Source: Pseudorhizobium banfieldiae
Lineage (GTDB): Bacteria; Pseudomonadota; Alphaproteobacteria; Rhizobiales; Rhizobiaceae
NCBI RefSeq assembly: GCF_000967425.1
Contig: NZ_FO082820.1
Span: 62,001-126,000 of the forward strand
DNA length: 64,000 bases
Direction of reading: 5' to 3'
A model generated the notes under the pieces. It did no database searches and was not told where the DNA came from. It worked only from the letters and a program-made list of their open reading frames with translations. Shown piece by piece: positions 9,675 to 18,238 of the stretch (positions are counted from its first letter, which is position 1; every line of letters begins with the position of its first letter). The translations under genes were made by a program, and so were the position numbers.

Positions 9675-9932
9675 TCAGGCGGCAACCGGCAGCTTGCGCG
9701 CCAGGTAATTGGTCATGGCATCGACGCTGTCGAGGTTTTGCGGGATAATTTCTTCATCCTCGATGCTGATGCCGTAGCTGGTCTCTAGGAAGGCGATCAA
9801 TTCGAGCACACCAGTTGAATCCATCACGCCGCTTTCCAGCAGAGACTGGTCGTCGGCGATCTCCGCATCCGCGCGAAAAAGGAAGTTTTCGGCAATGAAC
9901 TCGCGCACCGCGGGTCGGAATCTCTGGCTCAT
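9675..9932 (-). CDS. Stand-alone acyl carrier protein
   Basis: This 85-residue ACP-like protein has the phosphopantetheine attachment motif MDSTGVLEL, with Ser39 as the modified serine, inside a typical four-helix ACP pattern with acidic helix II (FLETSYGISIEDEEI). It differs clearly from housekeeping AcpP, which carries the DSLDTVE motif. It heads the operon with the acyl-adenylating ligase and NadE-like enzyme; its stop is 7 nt from the ligase start. It presumably carries the acyl group activated by that ligase. The chemistry of the final product is unknown. Confidence 0.88.
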   Translation of the reverse strand: MSQRFRPAVREFIAENFLFRADAEIADDQSLLESGVMDSTGVLELIAFLETSYGISIEDEEIIPQNLDSVDAMTNYLARKLPVAA

Positions 9933-10163
9933 GACTGGTCGCTCCGAGGTATATCTCTATCTGCCATGCCGTCGCGTAAGGATTTGCGGCATGTCTCAAC
10001 GAGAATTCACCATGACACCGTCACCTGAATCTTTCGCTAAATTGCATCGTAAAGACTTCGCAAAACATGCAGAGGTTGTAATGTTCGGCAATGGTTGCGC
10101 GACGCGGCTGAATGGGCCGACGCCCACAGCTCTATACTTCTCGACCATGAAATCCGCGCCGGC

Positions 10164-10940
10164 ATGAAGATCGCGACCTTCAACGTCAACGGTGTCAACG
10201 GCCGGATCGACACCCTTCTCCGCTGGCTCGACGAGGCGCGTCCTGACGTGGTCTGCCTTCAGGAGTTGAAGGCGCCGCAGGAGAAGTTTCTCCGCCATGC
10301 ACTAGACAAGGCAGGCTATGGGGCGGTCTGGCACGGGCAGCAGCGCTGGAATGGGGTGGCCATCCTGGCACGCGATGTTGAGCCGATCGAGACACGCCGC
10401 GGCCTGGGCGGTGATCCAGAGGACAGTCACAGTCGCTATATCGAGGCGGCCGTCAACGGCGTGCTGATTGGCTGCCTGTATGCGCCGAACGGAAATCCGG
10501 CACCAGGCCCCAAGTTCGACTACAAGCTCGGCTGGTACGAGCGCTTCCTTGCTCACACGCAAGACCTCTTGGAGACGGGCGCTCCGGTGGTGCTCGCAGG
10601 CGACTACAATATCATGCCGACGGACATCGACGTCTATGCGCCGGAGCGCTGGCAGGACGATGCGCTGTTCCGGCCCGAGGTGCGCGAGGTCTTCCGCAAC
10701 CTCATGTCGCAGGGCTGGACGGACGCCCTGCGTCATCTTCATCCCGATGAACGGATCTACACGTTCTGGGACTATTTCCGGAACGCCTGGGGTCGCAATG
10801 CCGGCCTCCGCCTGGACCACCTGCTGCTCAGCCCGTCCGTTGCGGCCCGTCTGGACGAGGCCGACGTCGACCGCCACGTGCGCGGCTGGGACCATGCCAG
10901 CGACCACGCGCCGACATGGGTTACACTTCTCGACGATTGA
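10164..10940 (+). CDS. xthA: Exodeoxyribonuclease III
   Basis: This 258-residue AP endonuclease/exonuclease of the XthA family acts in base-excision repair at abasic sites. Metal-binding and catalytic motifs are visible: FNVNG at residues 6-10, QELK with Glu34, the GDYN motif (AGDYNIMPTDIDVY), RLDHLLLS, and the terminal HASDHAPTW. I chose ATG at 10164 so that the protein begins MKIATFNVNG, as in all family members; an in-frame upstream extension is not family-like. The 231 bp between the ACP start and this gene shows no other gene. Confidence 0.93.
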   Translation: MKIATFNVNGVNGRIDTLLRWLDEARPDVVCLQELKAPQEKFLRHALDKAGYGAVWHGQQRWNGVAILARDVEPIETRRGLGGDPEDSHSRYIEAAVNGVLIGCLYAPNGNPAPGPKFDYKLGWYERFLAHTQDLLETGAPVVLAGDYNIMPTDIDVYAPERWQDDALFRPEVREVFRNLMSQGWTDALRHLHPDERIYTFWDYFRNAWGRNAGLRLDHLLLSPSVAARLDEADVDRHVRGWDHASDHAPTWVTLLDD

Positions 10941-10979
10941 GGAGCCGGCACGGACGAGCATGCCCCCGCCGGCAACGGG

Positions 10980-11906
10980 TCAGAGGGCAGCCCGCTTGTC
11001 GCGGCGGCCGAGCCGCTGCAACAGATAGTCCACCTCGGCCCGCGCCGTCTCCGAAAGGGCAAGCCCCGGCTTGCGCTGCGCATCCGACGTGATGACGCCA
11101 CGCCGTTTCAGCACGTGCTTTCGCACGGCAAGCCCGATGCCGAGCTGCTGCTCGTAGCGGATCAGCGGCAGGTGTGCATCGAAAAGGTCGTGCGCCTCGT
11201 CTCGCTTGCCGTCGGCGAACAACCCGATCAGCTCGTTCAGCATGTCCGGAAAGCCGTATCCTGTCATTGCGCCATCGGCGCCACGTTCCGGTTCGAAATC
11301 GAGGAACATGCCGCCATTGCCGCAGAGGATCGAGAATGGCCGTAGTTCCCCCGCCTTCTGCAGGGCGCGGAGCTTGGAGATCTTTTCCAGCCCCGGCCAA
11401 TCCTCATGCTTCAGCATCAGGCAGGAGGAATGGTTCGAGATGACCTTCGCCACCACGCTCGCCGACATGACCACGTTCAGCGTCAGCGGATAGTCCTGCA
11501 AAACCCACGGCACGTCTTCGCCGACCGCCTCCACCGCCTGCCCGAAGTAGCTGATGATCTGCTCGTCGGTCCGGAGTGCCGGCGTCGGCGCGATCATCAC
11601 GCCGGCGGCTCCCATGTCCATGGCATCGCGGGCAAGCGATCGCATTGCCGCAAATCCGGGAGCCGAAACGCCGACGATCACCGGCACTCGCGAGCGGCCG
11701 ACCACCTGCCGGATGATCGCCCGGCTCTCGGACGGCTCGAGCTTCGGGGCTTCCCCCATGATGCCGAGGATGGTGATACCGGTGCAACCGCTGTCCTGGT
11801 AGAAATCCGTCAGCCGATCGACCGACGGCGTATCGAGGGAGCCGTCCGGCAGGAACGGCGTGGTGGCGATGGCGTAGACGCCCTTCGATTGGGTGGAAAA
11901 GCTCAT
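10980..11906 (-). CDS. Dihydrodipicolinate synthase/N-acetylneuraminate lyase family aldolase
   Basis: This 308-residue class I aldolase of the DapA/NAL superfamily has the GIMGEAPKL substrate motif at about residues 48-56, catalytic Tyr139 (VLQDYPLTL) and Schiff-base Lys166 (CLMLKHEDW), at nearly the spacing seen in DapA. It is unlikely to be the lysine-pathway enzyme, because it is encoded in an operon with an RraA/HMG-aldolase-like protein, an arrangement typical of catabolism of oxo-acids or sugar acids. The start ATG overlaps the upstream stop (ATGA) and has GGAAGGA as ribosome site. Substrate is unknown; a pyruvate-yielding aldolase or dehydratase is the best inference. Confidence 0.85.
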   Translation of the reverse strand: MSFSTQSKGVYAIATTPFLPDGSLDTPSVDRLTDFYQDSGCTGITILGIMGEAPKLEPSESRAIIRQVVGRSRVPVIVGVSAPGFAAMRSLARDAMDMGAAGVMIAPTPALRTDEQIISYFGQAVEAVGEDVPWVLQDYPLTLNVVMSASVVAKVISNHSSCLMLKHEDWPGLEKISKLRALQKAGELRPFSILCGNGGMFLDFEPERGADGAMTGYGFPDMLNELIGLFADGKRDEAHDLFDAHLPLIRYEQQLGIGLAVRKHVLKRRGVITSDAQRKPGLALSETARAEVDYLLQRLGRRDKRAAL

Positions 11907-12604
11907 TGGGCGTCCTTCCATGCCTGGTAGCGCGCCTTGGTCTCGGCATTCATCGGATAGAGGCCGGGAAGCGGCACGCCGCGGTCGACCTCTGTCATGA
12001 TCCAGGCCTCCATGCGCTCCTGCTCCGGCGCCTCGGCCAGTACCGCATCGAGCAGTTTCGCCGGGATCAGCACCGCCCCGTCTTCATCCACCACGATGAT
12101 GTCGTCCGGGTAAACCGCAACGCCGCCGCAGGCGATCGGCTCCTGCCAGCCGACAAACGTAAGGCCTGCAACGGAGGGTGGCGCAGCGACGCCGTTGCAC
12201 CAGACATCCAGGCCGGTGCCCAGCACGCCTTCCGCATCCCTTACCACGCCATCCGTCACCAACCCGGCAACGCCCTTCTTGACCATGCGCGAGCAGAGGA
12301 TGTCGCCGAAGATGCCTGCATCGAGCACACCCATTGCGTCGGCGACGGCCACGCAGCCTTCCGGCATCGCCTCGATTGCGGCGCGTGTGGAGATCGGTGA
12401 CGCCCAGCTTTCCGGCGTGGCGAGGTCTTCCCGCGCCGGCACGAAACGGAGCGTGAAGGCGGGGCCGACGACGCGTCCCTGCCCAGCCTTCAGGGGCTTG
12501 GTGCCGCGCATCCAGACATTGCGCAGGCCCTTCTTCAGCAGCACGGTGGTCAGCGTAGCGGTGGAGACACCCTTCAGCGTCTCGACGATCTTCGGATCAA
12601 GCAT
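11903..12604 (-). CDS. RraA-like / 4-hydroxy-4-methyl-2-oxoglutarate aldolase family protein
   Basis: This 233-residue protein has the RraA fold. It retains the metal/substrate signature of class II HMG/oxaloacetate aldolases: Gly100-x-Ile102 and, after about 20 residues, Arg122-Asp123 (TDGVVRD). This argues for enzyme activity rather than a pure RNase E inhibitor role. It is the first gene of a two-gene operon with a DapA-family aldolase and overlaps it by 4 bp. GAGGAAA precedes the ATG. The likely joint role is cleavage of a hydroxy-oxo-acid in aromatic or sugar-acid catabolism, which is an inference. Confidence 0.85.
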   Translation of the reverse strand: MLDPKIVETLKGVSTATLTTVLLKKGLRNVWMRGTKPLKAGQGRVVGPAFTLRFVPAREDLATPESWASPISTRAAIEAMPEGCVAVADAMGVLDAGIFGDILCSRMVKKGVAGLVTDGVVRDAEGVLGTGLDVWCNGVAAPPSVAGLTFVGWQEPIACGGVAVYPDDIIVVDEDGAVLIPAKLLDAVLAEAPEQERMEAWIMTEVDRGVPLPGLYPMNAETKARYQAWKDAQ

Positions 12605-12710
12605 GTAATTTCCTCGGCACTTGGGTGGCGGAACGGTCCGTCACGGCCGCGGATATTCTGTTGTCCGACAAGATGCGTCAAGCAAGGCAAACTTGCTTTC
12701 GGTTCGCCCT

Positions 12711-12890
12711 TTAGTCCTTGCCCGACGTCCGGTCGGTATCGCCGTTCTGGAAGATCCGTCGGTCGTCATCGGCCTCGCCGACGTCGAACTCTTCCACGGG
12801 CGAGATCGGTGAATTCCCCGAGACCTTTGCCTGCTCGTCGGTCTTCTGCTGGGCTTCCTGCTTGGTCTCTTGCTTGTCAGTATGGTTCAT
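12711..12890 (-). CDS. Small hydrophilic protein, candidate general-stress protein
   Basis: This 59-residue, very hydrophilic protein is rich in Lys, Gln, Glu and Asp, with no hydrophobic core and no Cys. The N-terminal half (MNHTDKQETKQEAQQKTDEQ) is repetitive and the C-terminal half acidic, so it is probably intrinsically disordered. AGGAGG precedes the ATG at 12890. An EcfG-like promoter (CGAAC, 16 nt, CGTT) ends 26 bp upstream of the start. I do not recognise a family. Small disordered proteins under EcfG control are common in rhizobia, so a stress role is suggested only by promoter and composition. Confidence 0.7.
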   Translation of the reverse strand: MNHTDKQETKQEAQQKTDEQAKVSGNSPISPVEEFDVGEADDDRRIFQNGDTDRTSGKD

Positions 12891-12915
12891 CGTCTGCCTC
12901 CTGGTTCTCAATGAG

Positions 12916-12940
12916 AACGAGCGAAAGCAGGGTTTGTTCG
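12916..12940 (-). promoter_or_regulatory. EcfG-type general stress promoter
   Basis: On the minus strand CGAAC (12936-12940) is separated by 16 nt from CGTT (12916-12919). This matches the EcfG consensus GGAAC, N16-17, CGTT except for the first base. It is correctly placed 26 bp before the start codon of the small hydrophilic protein. An overlapping palindrome GTTCTCAATGAGAAC at 12904-12918 lies across the predicted transcription start. Confidence 0.55.
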
Positions 12941-13014
12941 CATAAGGACGAAAGCGTATCGTTCAGCGACCGCGGTCTGGCACCGATTAAACCTAATCCG
13001 TGGAAACCCCGTCG

Positions 13015-13209
13015 CTACCGAAACCACCGCTCCGCCGCCGCGAGAAGCTCCTCCTCGGACCTCACCCCGTCCTGGAACAGCCGCACCAGCAGCATTGCCA
13101 GTTCGTCGGGATGGGTGTCGTGCTCGGGTATCACCTGTGCGAACACTCGTTCGAGCAAGGCAAGGTCTTCGGGACGAAGAAGAACATCGGAGGGAATACG
13201 GCCACGCAT
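13015..13209 (-). CDS. Small conserved-looking hypothetical protein
   Basis: This 64-residue protein reads as a compact all-helical domain: PSDVLLRPEDLALLERVFAQV, then HPDELAMLLVRLFQDG, then SEEELLAAAERWFR. Composition is normal for a folded cytoplasmic protein and codon use matches neighbours, which supports a real gene. There is no strong Shine-Dalgarno before the ATG. I do not recognise a named family and assign no function. It lies between the small stress-like protein and tRNA-Thr on the same strand. Confidence 0.6.
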   Translation of the reverse strand: MRGRIPSDVLLRPEDLALLERVFAQVIPEHDTHPDELAMLLVRLFQDGVRSEEELLAAAERWFR

Positions 13210-13258
13210 GATGACACGCTACGGCCCGAAAAGGCTTTAGGCAAGAGTGTGTGGTAAA

Positions 13259-13334
13259 TGGTGCCGCTTACGTGACTCGAACACGTGACCCCATCATTAC
13301 GAATGATGTGCTCTACCGACTGAGCTAAAGCGGC
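13259..13334 (-). tRNA. tRNA-Thr (anticodon CGT)
   Basis: The minus strand folds as a complete 76-nt tRNA with acceptor GCCGCTT/AAGCGGC, a D-arm (GCTCAGTCGGTAGAGC), an anticodon stem-loop with TTCGTAA (anticodon CGT at 13299-13301), a T-arm containing TTCGAGT, discriminator A and an encoded CCA. Confidence 0.95.
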
Positions 13335-13446
13335 ATGACAGCCGGCGGGCCGGCTGCGATGTGATGCGGCTGATACAGGCAAAGAACGCCGATTTCAAGC
13401 CGGGAATTTTCCGCAATGGAATTTTACCGGATGGGCGCTGTCGGTC

Positions 13447-14406
13447 TCAACCGCACAACCCCTCCCGTGCGGCGCGATATTCCCGTTCCAGCCTGTCGAC
13501 CAATTCCGCCACCGGAACGACAGCCTTGACGGACCCGACCCCCTGGCCCGCGCCCCAAATGTCCTTCCAGGCCCTCGCGCCGGTGGTCGCCTTGTCAAAA
13601 TCCATCTTGGAGGGATCGGCGACGGGCAGATTCTCCGGATCCATGCCTGAAGCAAGGATCGAGCCCTTCAGGTAGTTGCCGTGGATCCCGGTGAAATAGT
13701 TCGAGTAGACGATGTCGGCAGCCTGGGACTGGGCGATCATCTGCTTGTAGGCATCTGACGCGCGCGCCTCCTCGGTCGCGATGAAGGGCGTGCCGATATA
13801 GGCCATGTCGGCACCCATGGCCTGAGCGGCCAGAATCCCGCCGCCCGTGCCGATGGCCCCGGCAAGCAGCAGCGGGCCATCGAACCATTCACGGATCTCC
13901 TGCACCAGTGCGAAGGGTGACAGCGTGCCGGCATGGCCGCCCGCGCCGGCAGCCACCGCGATCAGCCCGTCGGCCCCCTTGCGGATCGCCGAGTTGGCGT
14001 GCCGGTTGTTGATCACGTCGTGCAGCACGATGCCCCCATAAGCATGAACGGCGGCATTGACCTCGGGGACGGCGCCGAGCGAGGAGACGACGATCGGCAC
14101 CTTGTACTTCACGCACATCATCAGGTCGTGCTCCAGCCGCTTGTTGGAGGTGTGCACGATCTGGTTGACGGCGAAGGGGGCGGCCGGTTTGTCGGGATTG
14201 GCGGCGTCATGCGCGGCAAGCTCTTCCGTGATCATTGCCAGCCATTCGTCGAGCTGGCTCTCCGGCCGCGCATTGAGTGCCGGAAAAGCGCCCACCACCC
14301 CGGCCTTGCATTGGGCCAGCGTCAGCGCCGGATGCGAGATGATGAAGAGCGGAGAGGCGACAACCGGCAGGCGCAGTTTGTCCTTCAGGATGGGCGGCAG
14401 CATCAT
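13447..14406 (-). CDS. Nitronate monooxygenase family flavoprotein
   Basis: This 319-residue TIM-barrel FMN protein is of the nitronate monooxygenase / 2-nitropropane dioxygenase family (also related to FabK). Typical features are the N-terminal PVVASPLFIISHP, the AGAGGHAG flavin/catalytic loop, and the phosphate-binding LLAGAIGTGGGILAAQAMGA. Two tandem ATG codons follow AGGAGG; the second, at 14403, has the better spacing. A 22-bp near-palindrome identical in core to that before the acyl-CoA dehydrogenase operon lies 12-33 bp upstream, which suggests control with lipid or branched-chain catabolism. The real substrate could be a nitronate or an acyl compound. Confidence 0.88.
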   Translation of the reverse strand: MMLPPILKDKLRLPVVASPLFIISHPALTLAQCKAGVVGAFPALNARPESQLDEWLAMITEELAAHDAANPDKPAAPFAVNQIVHTSNKRLEHDLMMCVKYKVPIVVSSLGAVPEVNAAVHAYGGIVLHDVINNRHANSAIRKGADGLIAVAAGAGGHAGTLSPFALVQEIREWFDGPLLLAGAIGTGGGILAAQAMGADMAYIGTPFIATEEARASDAYKQMIAQSQAADIVYSNYFTGIHGNYLKGSILASGMDPENLPVADPSKMDFDKATTGARAWKDIWGAGQGVGSVKAVVPVAELVDRLEREYRAAREGLCG

Positions 14407-14417
14407 ATCCTCCTCGG

Positions 14418-14439
14418 CTTACGTTTACGCAAACGTAAG
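14418..14439 (-). promoter_or_regulatory. Near-palindromic operator before the nitronate monooxygenase gene
   Basis: The 22-bp site has left half CTTACGTTTAC; the reverse complement of its right half matches at 10 of 11 positions. Its core ACGTTTACGCAAACGT is identical to the core at 55881-55896. Lying 12 bp from the start codon, it would place a bound regulator over the leader. It resembles what I remember of LiuR-type (MerR family) sites of fatty-acid and leucine catabolism; the regulator itself is not in this window. Confidence 0.65.
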
Positions 14440-14599
14440 CTTCCCTAGCAGAGGCGGACGCGTTCGAAAAGGGTCATGGGAGTGCAGTTGAGAGAGCCGG
14501 CCGCAGATTCGACAGAATGCCGGTGCTTGCAGTTCGCGAGCGGAAAGATTACCGAAACGTAAAGGCAGGCGCCGGGCGCGAGGCGATGACAGGGCTGGA

Positions 14600-15868
14600 T
14601 TGGCATTGAGCGGTTTGGAAACAGCGATCAGAAACGCGTTGGAAAAGTCCGAGCGCACCAATCCCGATGTCCGGGCCCGCATCTATCAGTCCGCGCGGCA
14701 GGCCTTGGATGCCGGCCTGAAGAAGCAGGGCGTTTCCGATGAGCAGGTGGTTTTGGCGCAGCACCAGCGGCTCGAACAGAAGATACGGGAGATCGAGTTC
14801 GAGGAGCGGAAGGCCGTCGCAGCTGCCGCGTCGACCCCGGCTGCTGCGACACCACCCGCTGCGCCTCGGGTAGCACCGGCGGAGGCGCCTGCCGCGACCT
14901 CACCTGCAGTGTCTCCAGCTGCCCACCCGATTGCCCCACCGGTCTCTTCGGGTGTTTCGCGGGACGCGTCGCGTTCCACTGCGTCCCGGCCGCAGGATGA
15001 CGCGCCCCTTCTGGGTGGGGCGACGCGCGATGCCGCTCGGGACATCTCAAGCGCGCCAGGTGTGGCCAGTGCTTCTGGCCGCGATTCCCTACGCGCCGCT
15101 CGGGATATTCCTTTCGAGGCCGCCCAGGAGCCGCAGGCGGCCCCGCTTCCCGTAGGCGAAGCGCGCGAACCGAAACGTCCACGCGACGAGACCCTGCTCG
15201 AAACCCGACCCGAACGCACGGCAAAGCCGCGCCGGCGCCGCGGTTTCCTGTCCGTGCTCCTTGCATGGCTCGTCTTCTTTATCCTGGTTGGTCTTGCGGC
15301 CTGGTGGGCCTATTCGTCCGGCCTTGTCCAGCAGTCGCTGCAGCAGGCTCTTGATGCTGCCGAACGGACGGCGGGCGACCCGTCTTCCGACCTCGGAGAC
15401 CGAGGGCCCCAGAATGGTTTCTCCGAAGACTGGACGGAGATTTTCTCCGGCGATACGAACACGCTTGAAGGTGGTGCAGCCGCTCGGCTGGAGCCGGTAG
15501 CCATCCAGGGCACGACTGCGGCGCGCGTGATGTCCGGCGCGCCTACCTCCGAAGGCGATGTTTCCATTCCCGTGCCTGCGGAAATCCTGCAGGAGCTGGC
15601 GGGCAAGTCTTCCACGATCGCCTTGACCGTGCAGTCGGCAGCGGAAACGTCGGTTCAATTCTCGGTCCGTTGCGACTTCGGAAGCCTCGGCGCCTGTCCC
15701 CGCCATCGCTTCACGGCGCGGCAGGAGCGGGCGGACGTGCTGCTGCGCGTGACCTTCGAACGCTCGATCGCTCCGAACGCCCCCGGTAGGCTGGTGGTCA
15801 ATACCGGACTCGAGGGCGCGGAGGCGGCGATCCTTCTGCATTCGGTTCGGGTGCTTCCGGGGCAGTAG
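14600..15868 (+). CDS. Single-pass membrane protein with Ala/Pro-rich linker, unknown function
   Basis: About 422 residues in three parts. A charged helical N-terminal region (residues 1-75) includes NALEKSERTNPDVRARIYQS. A long low-complexity Ala/Pro/Ser/Arg linker (75-215) ends in the basic stretch KPRRRRG. One transmembrane helix (about 219-241, SVLLAWLVFFILVGLAAWWAY) precedes a 180-residue domain with two Cys (RCDFGSLGACP). Topology by the positive-inside rule puts the N-terminus in the cytosol and the C-terminal domain in the periplasm. I recognise no family. The start is uncertain: TTG at 14600 is used here, and in-frame TTG codons at 14606 and 14615 are alternatives. It converges on ppk2 with 2 bp between stops. 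Confidence 0.7.
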   Translation: MALSGLETAIRNALEKSERTNPDVRARIYQSARQALDAGLKKQGVSDEQVVLAQHQRLEQKIREIEFEERKAVAAAASTPAAATPPAAPRVAPAEAPAATSPAVSPAAHPIAPPVSSGVSRDASRSTASRPQDDAPLLGGATRDAARDISSAPGVASASGRDSLRAARDIPFEAAQEPQAAPLPVGEAREPKRPRDETLLETRPERTAKPRRRRGFLSVLLAWLVFFILVGLAAWWAYSSGLVQQSLQQALDAAERTAGDPSSDLGDRGPQNGFSEDWTEIFSGDTNTLEGGAAARLEPVAIQGTTAARVMSGAPTSEGDVSIPVPAEILQELAGKSSTIALTVQSAAETSVQFSVRCDFGSLGACPRHRFTARQERADVLLRVTFERSIAPNAPGRLVVNTGLEGAEAAILLHSVRVLPGQ

Positions 15869-15870
15869 CC

Positions 15871-16752
15871 TCAGCCCAGGAACTCGGGACCTTCGCCGAG
15901 GATGTTGTGATCGATCTCGCCGATCGCCTTCTCGTCCCGACCCTCGTAGTCGATCGATAGCAGAATCTGTCGGATCACGTTGATCCGAGCCCGCCGCTTG
16001 TCGTTCGCCTTCACCACCGTCCACGGTGCATGCTTCGTGTGCGTCTTCTTCAGCATGCGGTCGCGCGCATCGGTGAATTCGTCCCACTTCGTCAGTGCGG
16101 CGATATCCATCGGCGAGAGCTTCCAGATCTTCAGCGGATCGTGGCGCCGGTCGTGAAAGCGTTTCAACTGCATCTCCTGGCCGATGTTCAGCCAGAACTT
16201 GAAGAAGTGGATGCCCTCATCGACGATGAGTTCCTCGAACCGCGGCACTTCGTGGAGGAACTTCTTGCATTGTTCAGCGGTGCAGAAGCCCATGACCGGC
16301 TCCACCACGCCGCGGTTATACCAGGAGCGGTCGAAGAGCACGATTTCGCCAGCGGTCGGGAAGTGAGTGACATAGCGTTGGAAATACCATTGGCCTGCCT
16401 CCGTTTCCGTCGGCTTCGGCAGCGCCACAATCCGCGCCGAGCGCGGATTGAGGTAAGCGCGTATGGAGAAGATCGTGCCGCCCTTGCCGGCGGCGTCACG
16501 GCCCTCGAATACGGAGATCACCCGCTTGCCGCTGGCGTTCAGCCAGAACTGCAGCTTGACCAGTTCGATCTGCAGTCGCTCCAGCGTATCGGCGTAGTCG
16601 CGCTTATCCATCTTGTCGTCATAGGAATAGCCCTCTGAACCGAGCGCGTTCTTGTCGATCCAGTCCGGCAGCTTCGGATCGTCGATATCGAAGACGCGCC
16701 GACGCCCGCCGATCTCGATGTCAACCGAACGGTCCTGTTTTGAGCTGCTCAA
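15871..16752 (-). CDS. ppk2: Polyphosphate kinase 2
   Basis: This 293-residue PPK2-family enzyme transfers phosphate between polyphosphate and nucleoside diphosphates. It has Walker [12 protein letters not shown] near residue 83, the lid/Walker B segment [20 protein letters not shown], and the family tract [16 protein letters not shown]. It is the single-domain class I type. The start is a TTG at 16752, supported by GAGAGGAGAAGAGA directly upstream; the next in-frame ATG is 47 codons in and would remove conserved sequence. It is divergent from phoR with 143 bp between starts, a sensible pairing of polyphosphate and phosphate-sensing genes. Confidence 0.93.
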   Translation of the reverse strand: MSSSKQDRSVDIEIGGRRRVFDIDDPKLPDWIDKNALGSEGYSYDDKMDKRDYADTLERLQIELVKLQFWLNASGKRVISVFEGRDAAGKGGTIFSIRAYLNPRSARIVALPKPTETEAGQWYFQRYVTHFPTAGEIVLFDRSWYNRGVVEPVMGFCTAEQCKKFLHEVPRFEELIVDEGIHFFKFWLNIGQEMQLKRFHDRRHDPLKIWKLSPMDIAALTKWDEFTDARDRMLKKTHTKHAPWTVVKANDKRRARINVIRQILLSIDYEGRDEKAIGEIDHNILGEGPEFLG

Positions 16753-16895
16753 TCTCTTCTCCTCTCGTTAGACAACGCCGGCAAAACGACGGGACGCTTC
16801 CTCGTAATTTATCGTTCATCCGCCGGGCGTCGATGTATATCTGTCATCAGATCGGTCTAAGAGCCGAAAAATCTGGATCGGGAGGTGAGTCGCGC

Positions 16896-18140
16896 ATGGG
16901 TTCGCAGTGGGGGACCGGGTTGAACAAGTGGTTCGGCGGCTCCTGGCTGCTGCTGCTTGCCCTGTCGCTCGCCGGGGCATTGAGCGTCTTCGCAGGCGTA
17001 CCGGTCTGGCAGGCGGGCCTTGCCTGGTTCGTGCTCACCGGCCTCGTCCTGGTCGCCGATCATAAACCCGAGCCAGCGCCAGAGCGACCGGCGACCGCAG
17101 AGGAGCAGGCGCCGCACGATGTCGTAGAGGTCATCTCTGCCTCGCTCAATGCGCTCGACATACCCACCCTCCTGCTAGACGGGGAGGCCAACGTGCTATC
17201 CCAAAATGCCGGGGCCGACCGCCTCTTGGGCTCGCTGCCGCTTGGCGCTCATGTAGCCGGACGGCTGCGCTCCCCCGCGGTGCTGGACATCATCCGGGAG
17301 ACACTGGCCACCGGCAGGCCGAACCAGCTCGAGCATGTCGAGCGTCTGCCCTCGCAACAGGTCTACGTCGTCCGGATCGCGCCGGTTGAACTGCCCGGGC
17401 GGGACCAGCGGGACCGGCTGTACCTGCTCTCGTTTCGGGATGTGTCCGAACTGCATCGGCTCGACCGAATGCGCAGCGACTTCGTCGCCAATGCGAGCCA
17501 CGAACTGCGCACACCGCTTGCGTCGTTGCGTGGTTTCATCGAAACCCTGCAGGGGGCGGCCAAGTCGGATCCAAAGGCCCAGGAGCGGTTCCTGTCGATC
17601 ATGCTGGACCAGTCGACGCGTATGAGCCGGCTGATCGATGACCTTCTTTCCCTTTCCAGGCTCGAGTTGAGGTCGAATGTGGCGCCGGAGGGCAAGGTGG
17701 ACCTCGTGCCCCTGCTTTCCCATGTCCGCGATGCACTCTCGCCTCTGGCAGAAGAACTCCATGTGGAGATCAACCTTCATCTGCCGGAACGTGCGGTCGA
17801 AGTGACCGGTGACCGCGACGAACTGGTGCAGGTGTTCGAGAACCTGGTGGAGAATGCCTGCAAGTACGGCCAGGACGGCAAGACCGTCGATGTCTTCCTG
17901 AAGTCTCCGGAAGCCGGGCCCGTCGAGGTCAGCGTTGTCGATCACGGCCCCGGCATTCCTTCGGAGCACGTCCCTCGTCTGACGGAGCGTTTCTACCGCG
18001 TCAGCGTTGCCGATAGCCGCTCCAAGAAGGGAACCGGTCTCGGGCTGGCAATCGTGAAGCACATCCTTACCCGCCATCGGGCAAGGCTGGTGGTCACGTC
18101 CGAGATGGGCAAGGGCAGCCAGTTCACCGTCCGCTTCTGA
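16896..18140 (+). CDS. phoR: Phosphate regulon sensor histidine kinase
   Basis: This 414-residue membrane kinase has two N-terminal transmembrane helices (about residues 8-50), a PAS-like region (about 75-175), the H-box ANASHELRTPLASLRGF (phosphoacceptor His), an N-box ENLVENACKYGQ, and G-boxes VVDHGPGIP and KGTGLGLAIVKHI. The architecture and PhoR-type H-box identify the phosphate sensor, partner of PhoB. GGAGGTGAG precedes the ATG at 16896. In related rhizobia phoR is followed by pstSCAB-phoU-phoB; here it is followed after 98 bp by convergent gcrA, so the pst block has moved or been lost. With PhoB absent from the window, identity rests on domain pattern and position. Confidence 0.85.
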   Translation: MGSQWGTGLNKWFGGSWLLLLALSLAGALSVFAGVPVWQAGLAWFVLTGLVLVADHKPEPAPERPATAEEQAPHDVVEVISASLNALDIPTLLLDGEANVLSQNAGADRLLGSLPLGAHVAGRLRSPAVLDIIRETLATGRPNQLEHVERLPSQQVYVVRIAPVELPGRDQRDRLYLLSFRDVSELHRLDRMRSDFVANASHELRTPLASLRGFIETLQGAAKSDPKAQERFLSIMLDQSTRMSRLIDDLLSLSRLELRSNVAPEGKVDLVPLLSHVRDALSPLAEELHVEINLHLPERAVEVTGDRDELVQVFENLVENACKYGQDGKTVDVFLKSPEAGPVEVSVVDHGPGIPSEHVPRLTERFYRVSVADSRSKKGTGLGLAIVKHILTRHRARLVVTSEMGKGSQFTVRF

Positions 18141-18193
18141 ACCAGAAATCGTGCGGTGGGCGGCGAGATCCTGATCTGGCATGGCGCAACGAA

Positions 18194-18218
18194 AAAGCGG
18201 GCCATCAAGGCCCGCTTT
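18194..18218. terminator. Bidirectional terminator between phoR and gcrA
   Basis: AAAGCGGGCC (18194-18203) pairs with GGCCCGCTTT (18209-18218) around ATCAA. It has A-rich sequence on its left and T-rich on its right, so it can terminate the convergent phoR and gcrA transcripts. Confidence 0.85.
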
Positions 18219-18238
18219 CCACCATCGGCATTTTTGGG

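Noticed and set aside
12904..12918. LexA box at GTTCTCAATGAGAAC
   Set aside because: The alphaproteobacterial LexA site is a direct repeat GTTC-N7-GTTC; this is an inverted GTTC-N7-GAAC and overlaps a better-fitting EcfG promoter.
14418..14439. Terminator reading of the palindrome before the nitronate monooxygenase gene
   Set aside because: It has no loop or U-run and its core is duplicated before another catabolic operon, which fits an operator better.
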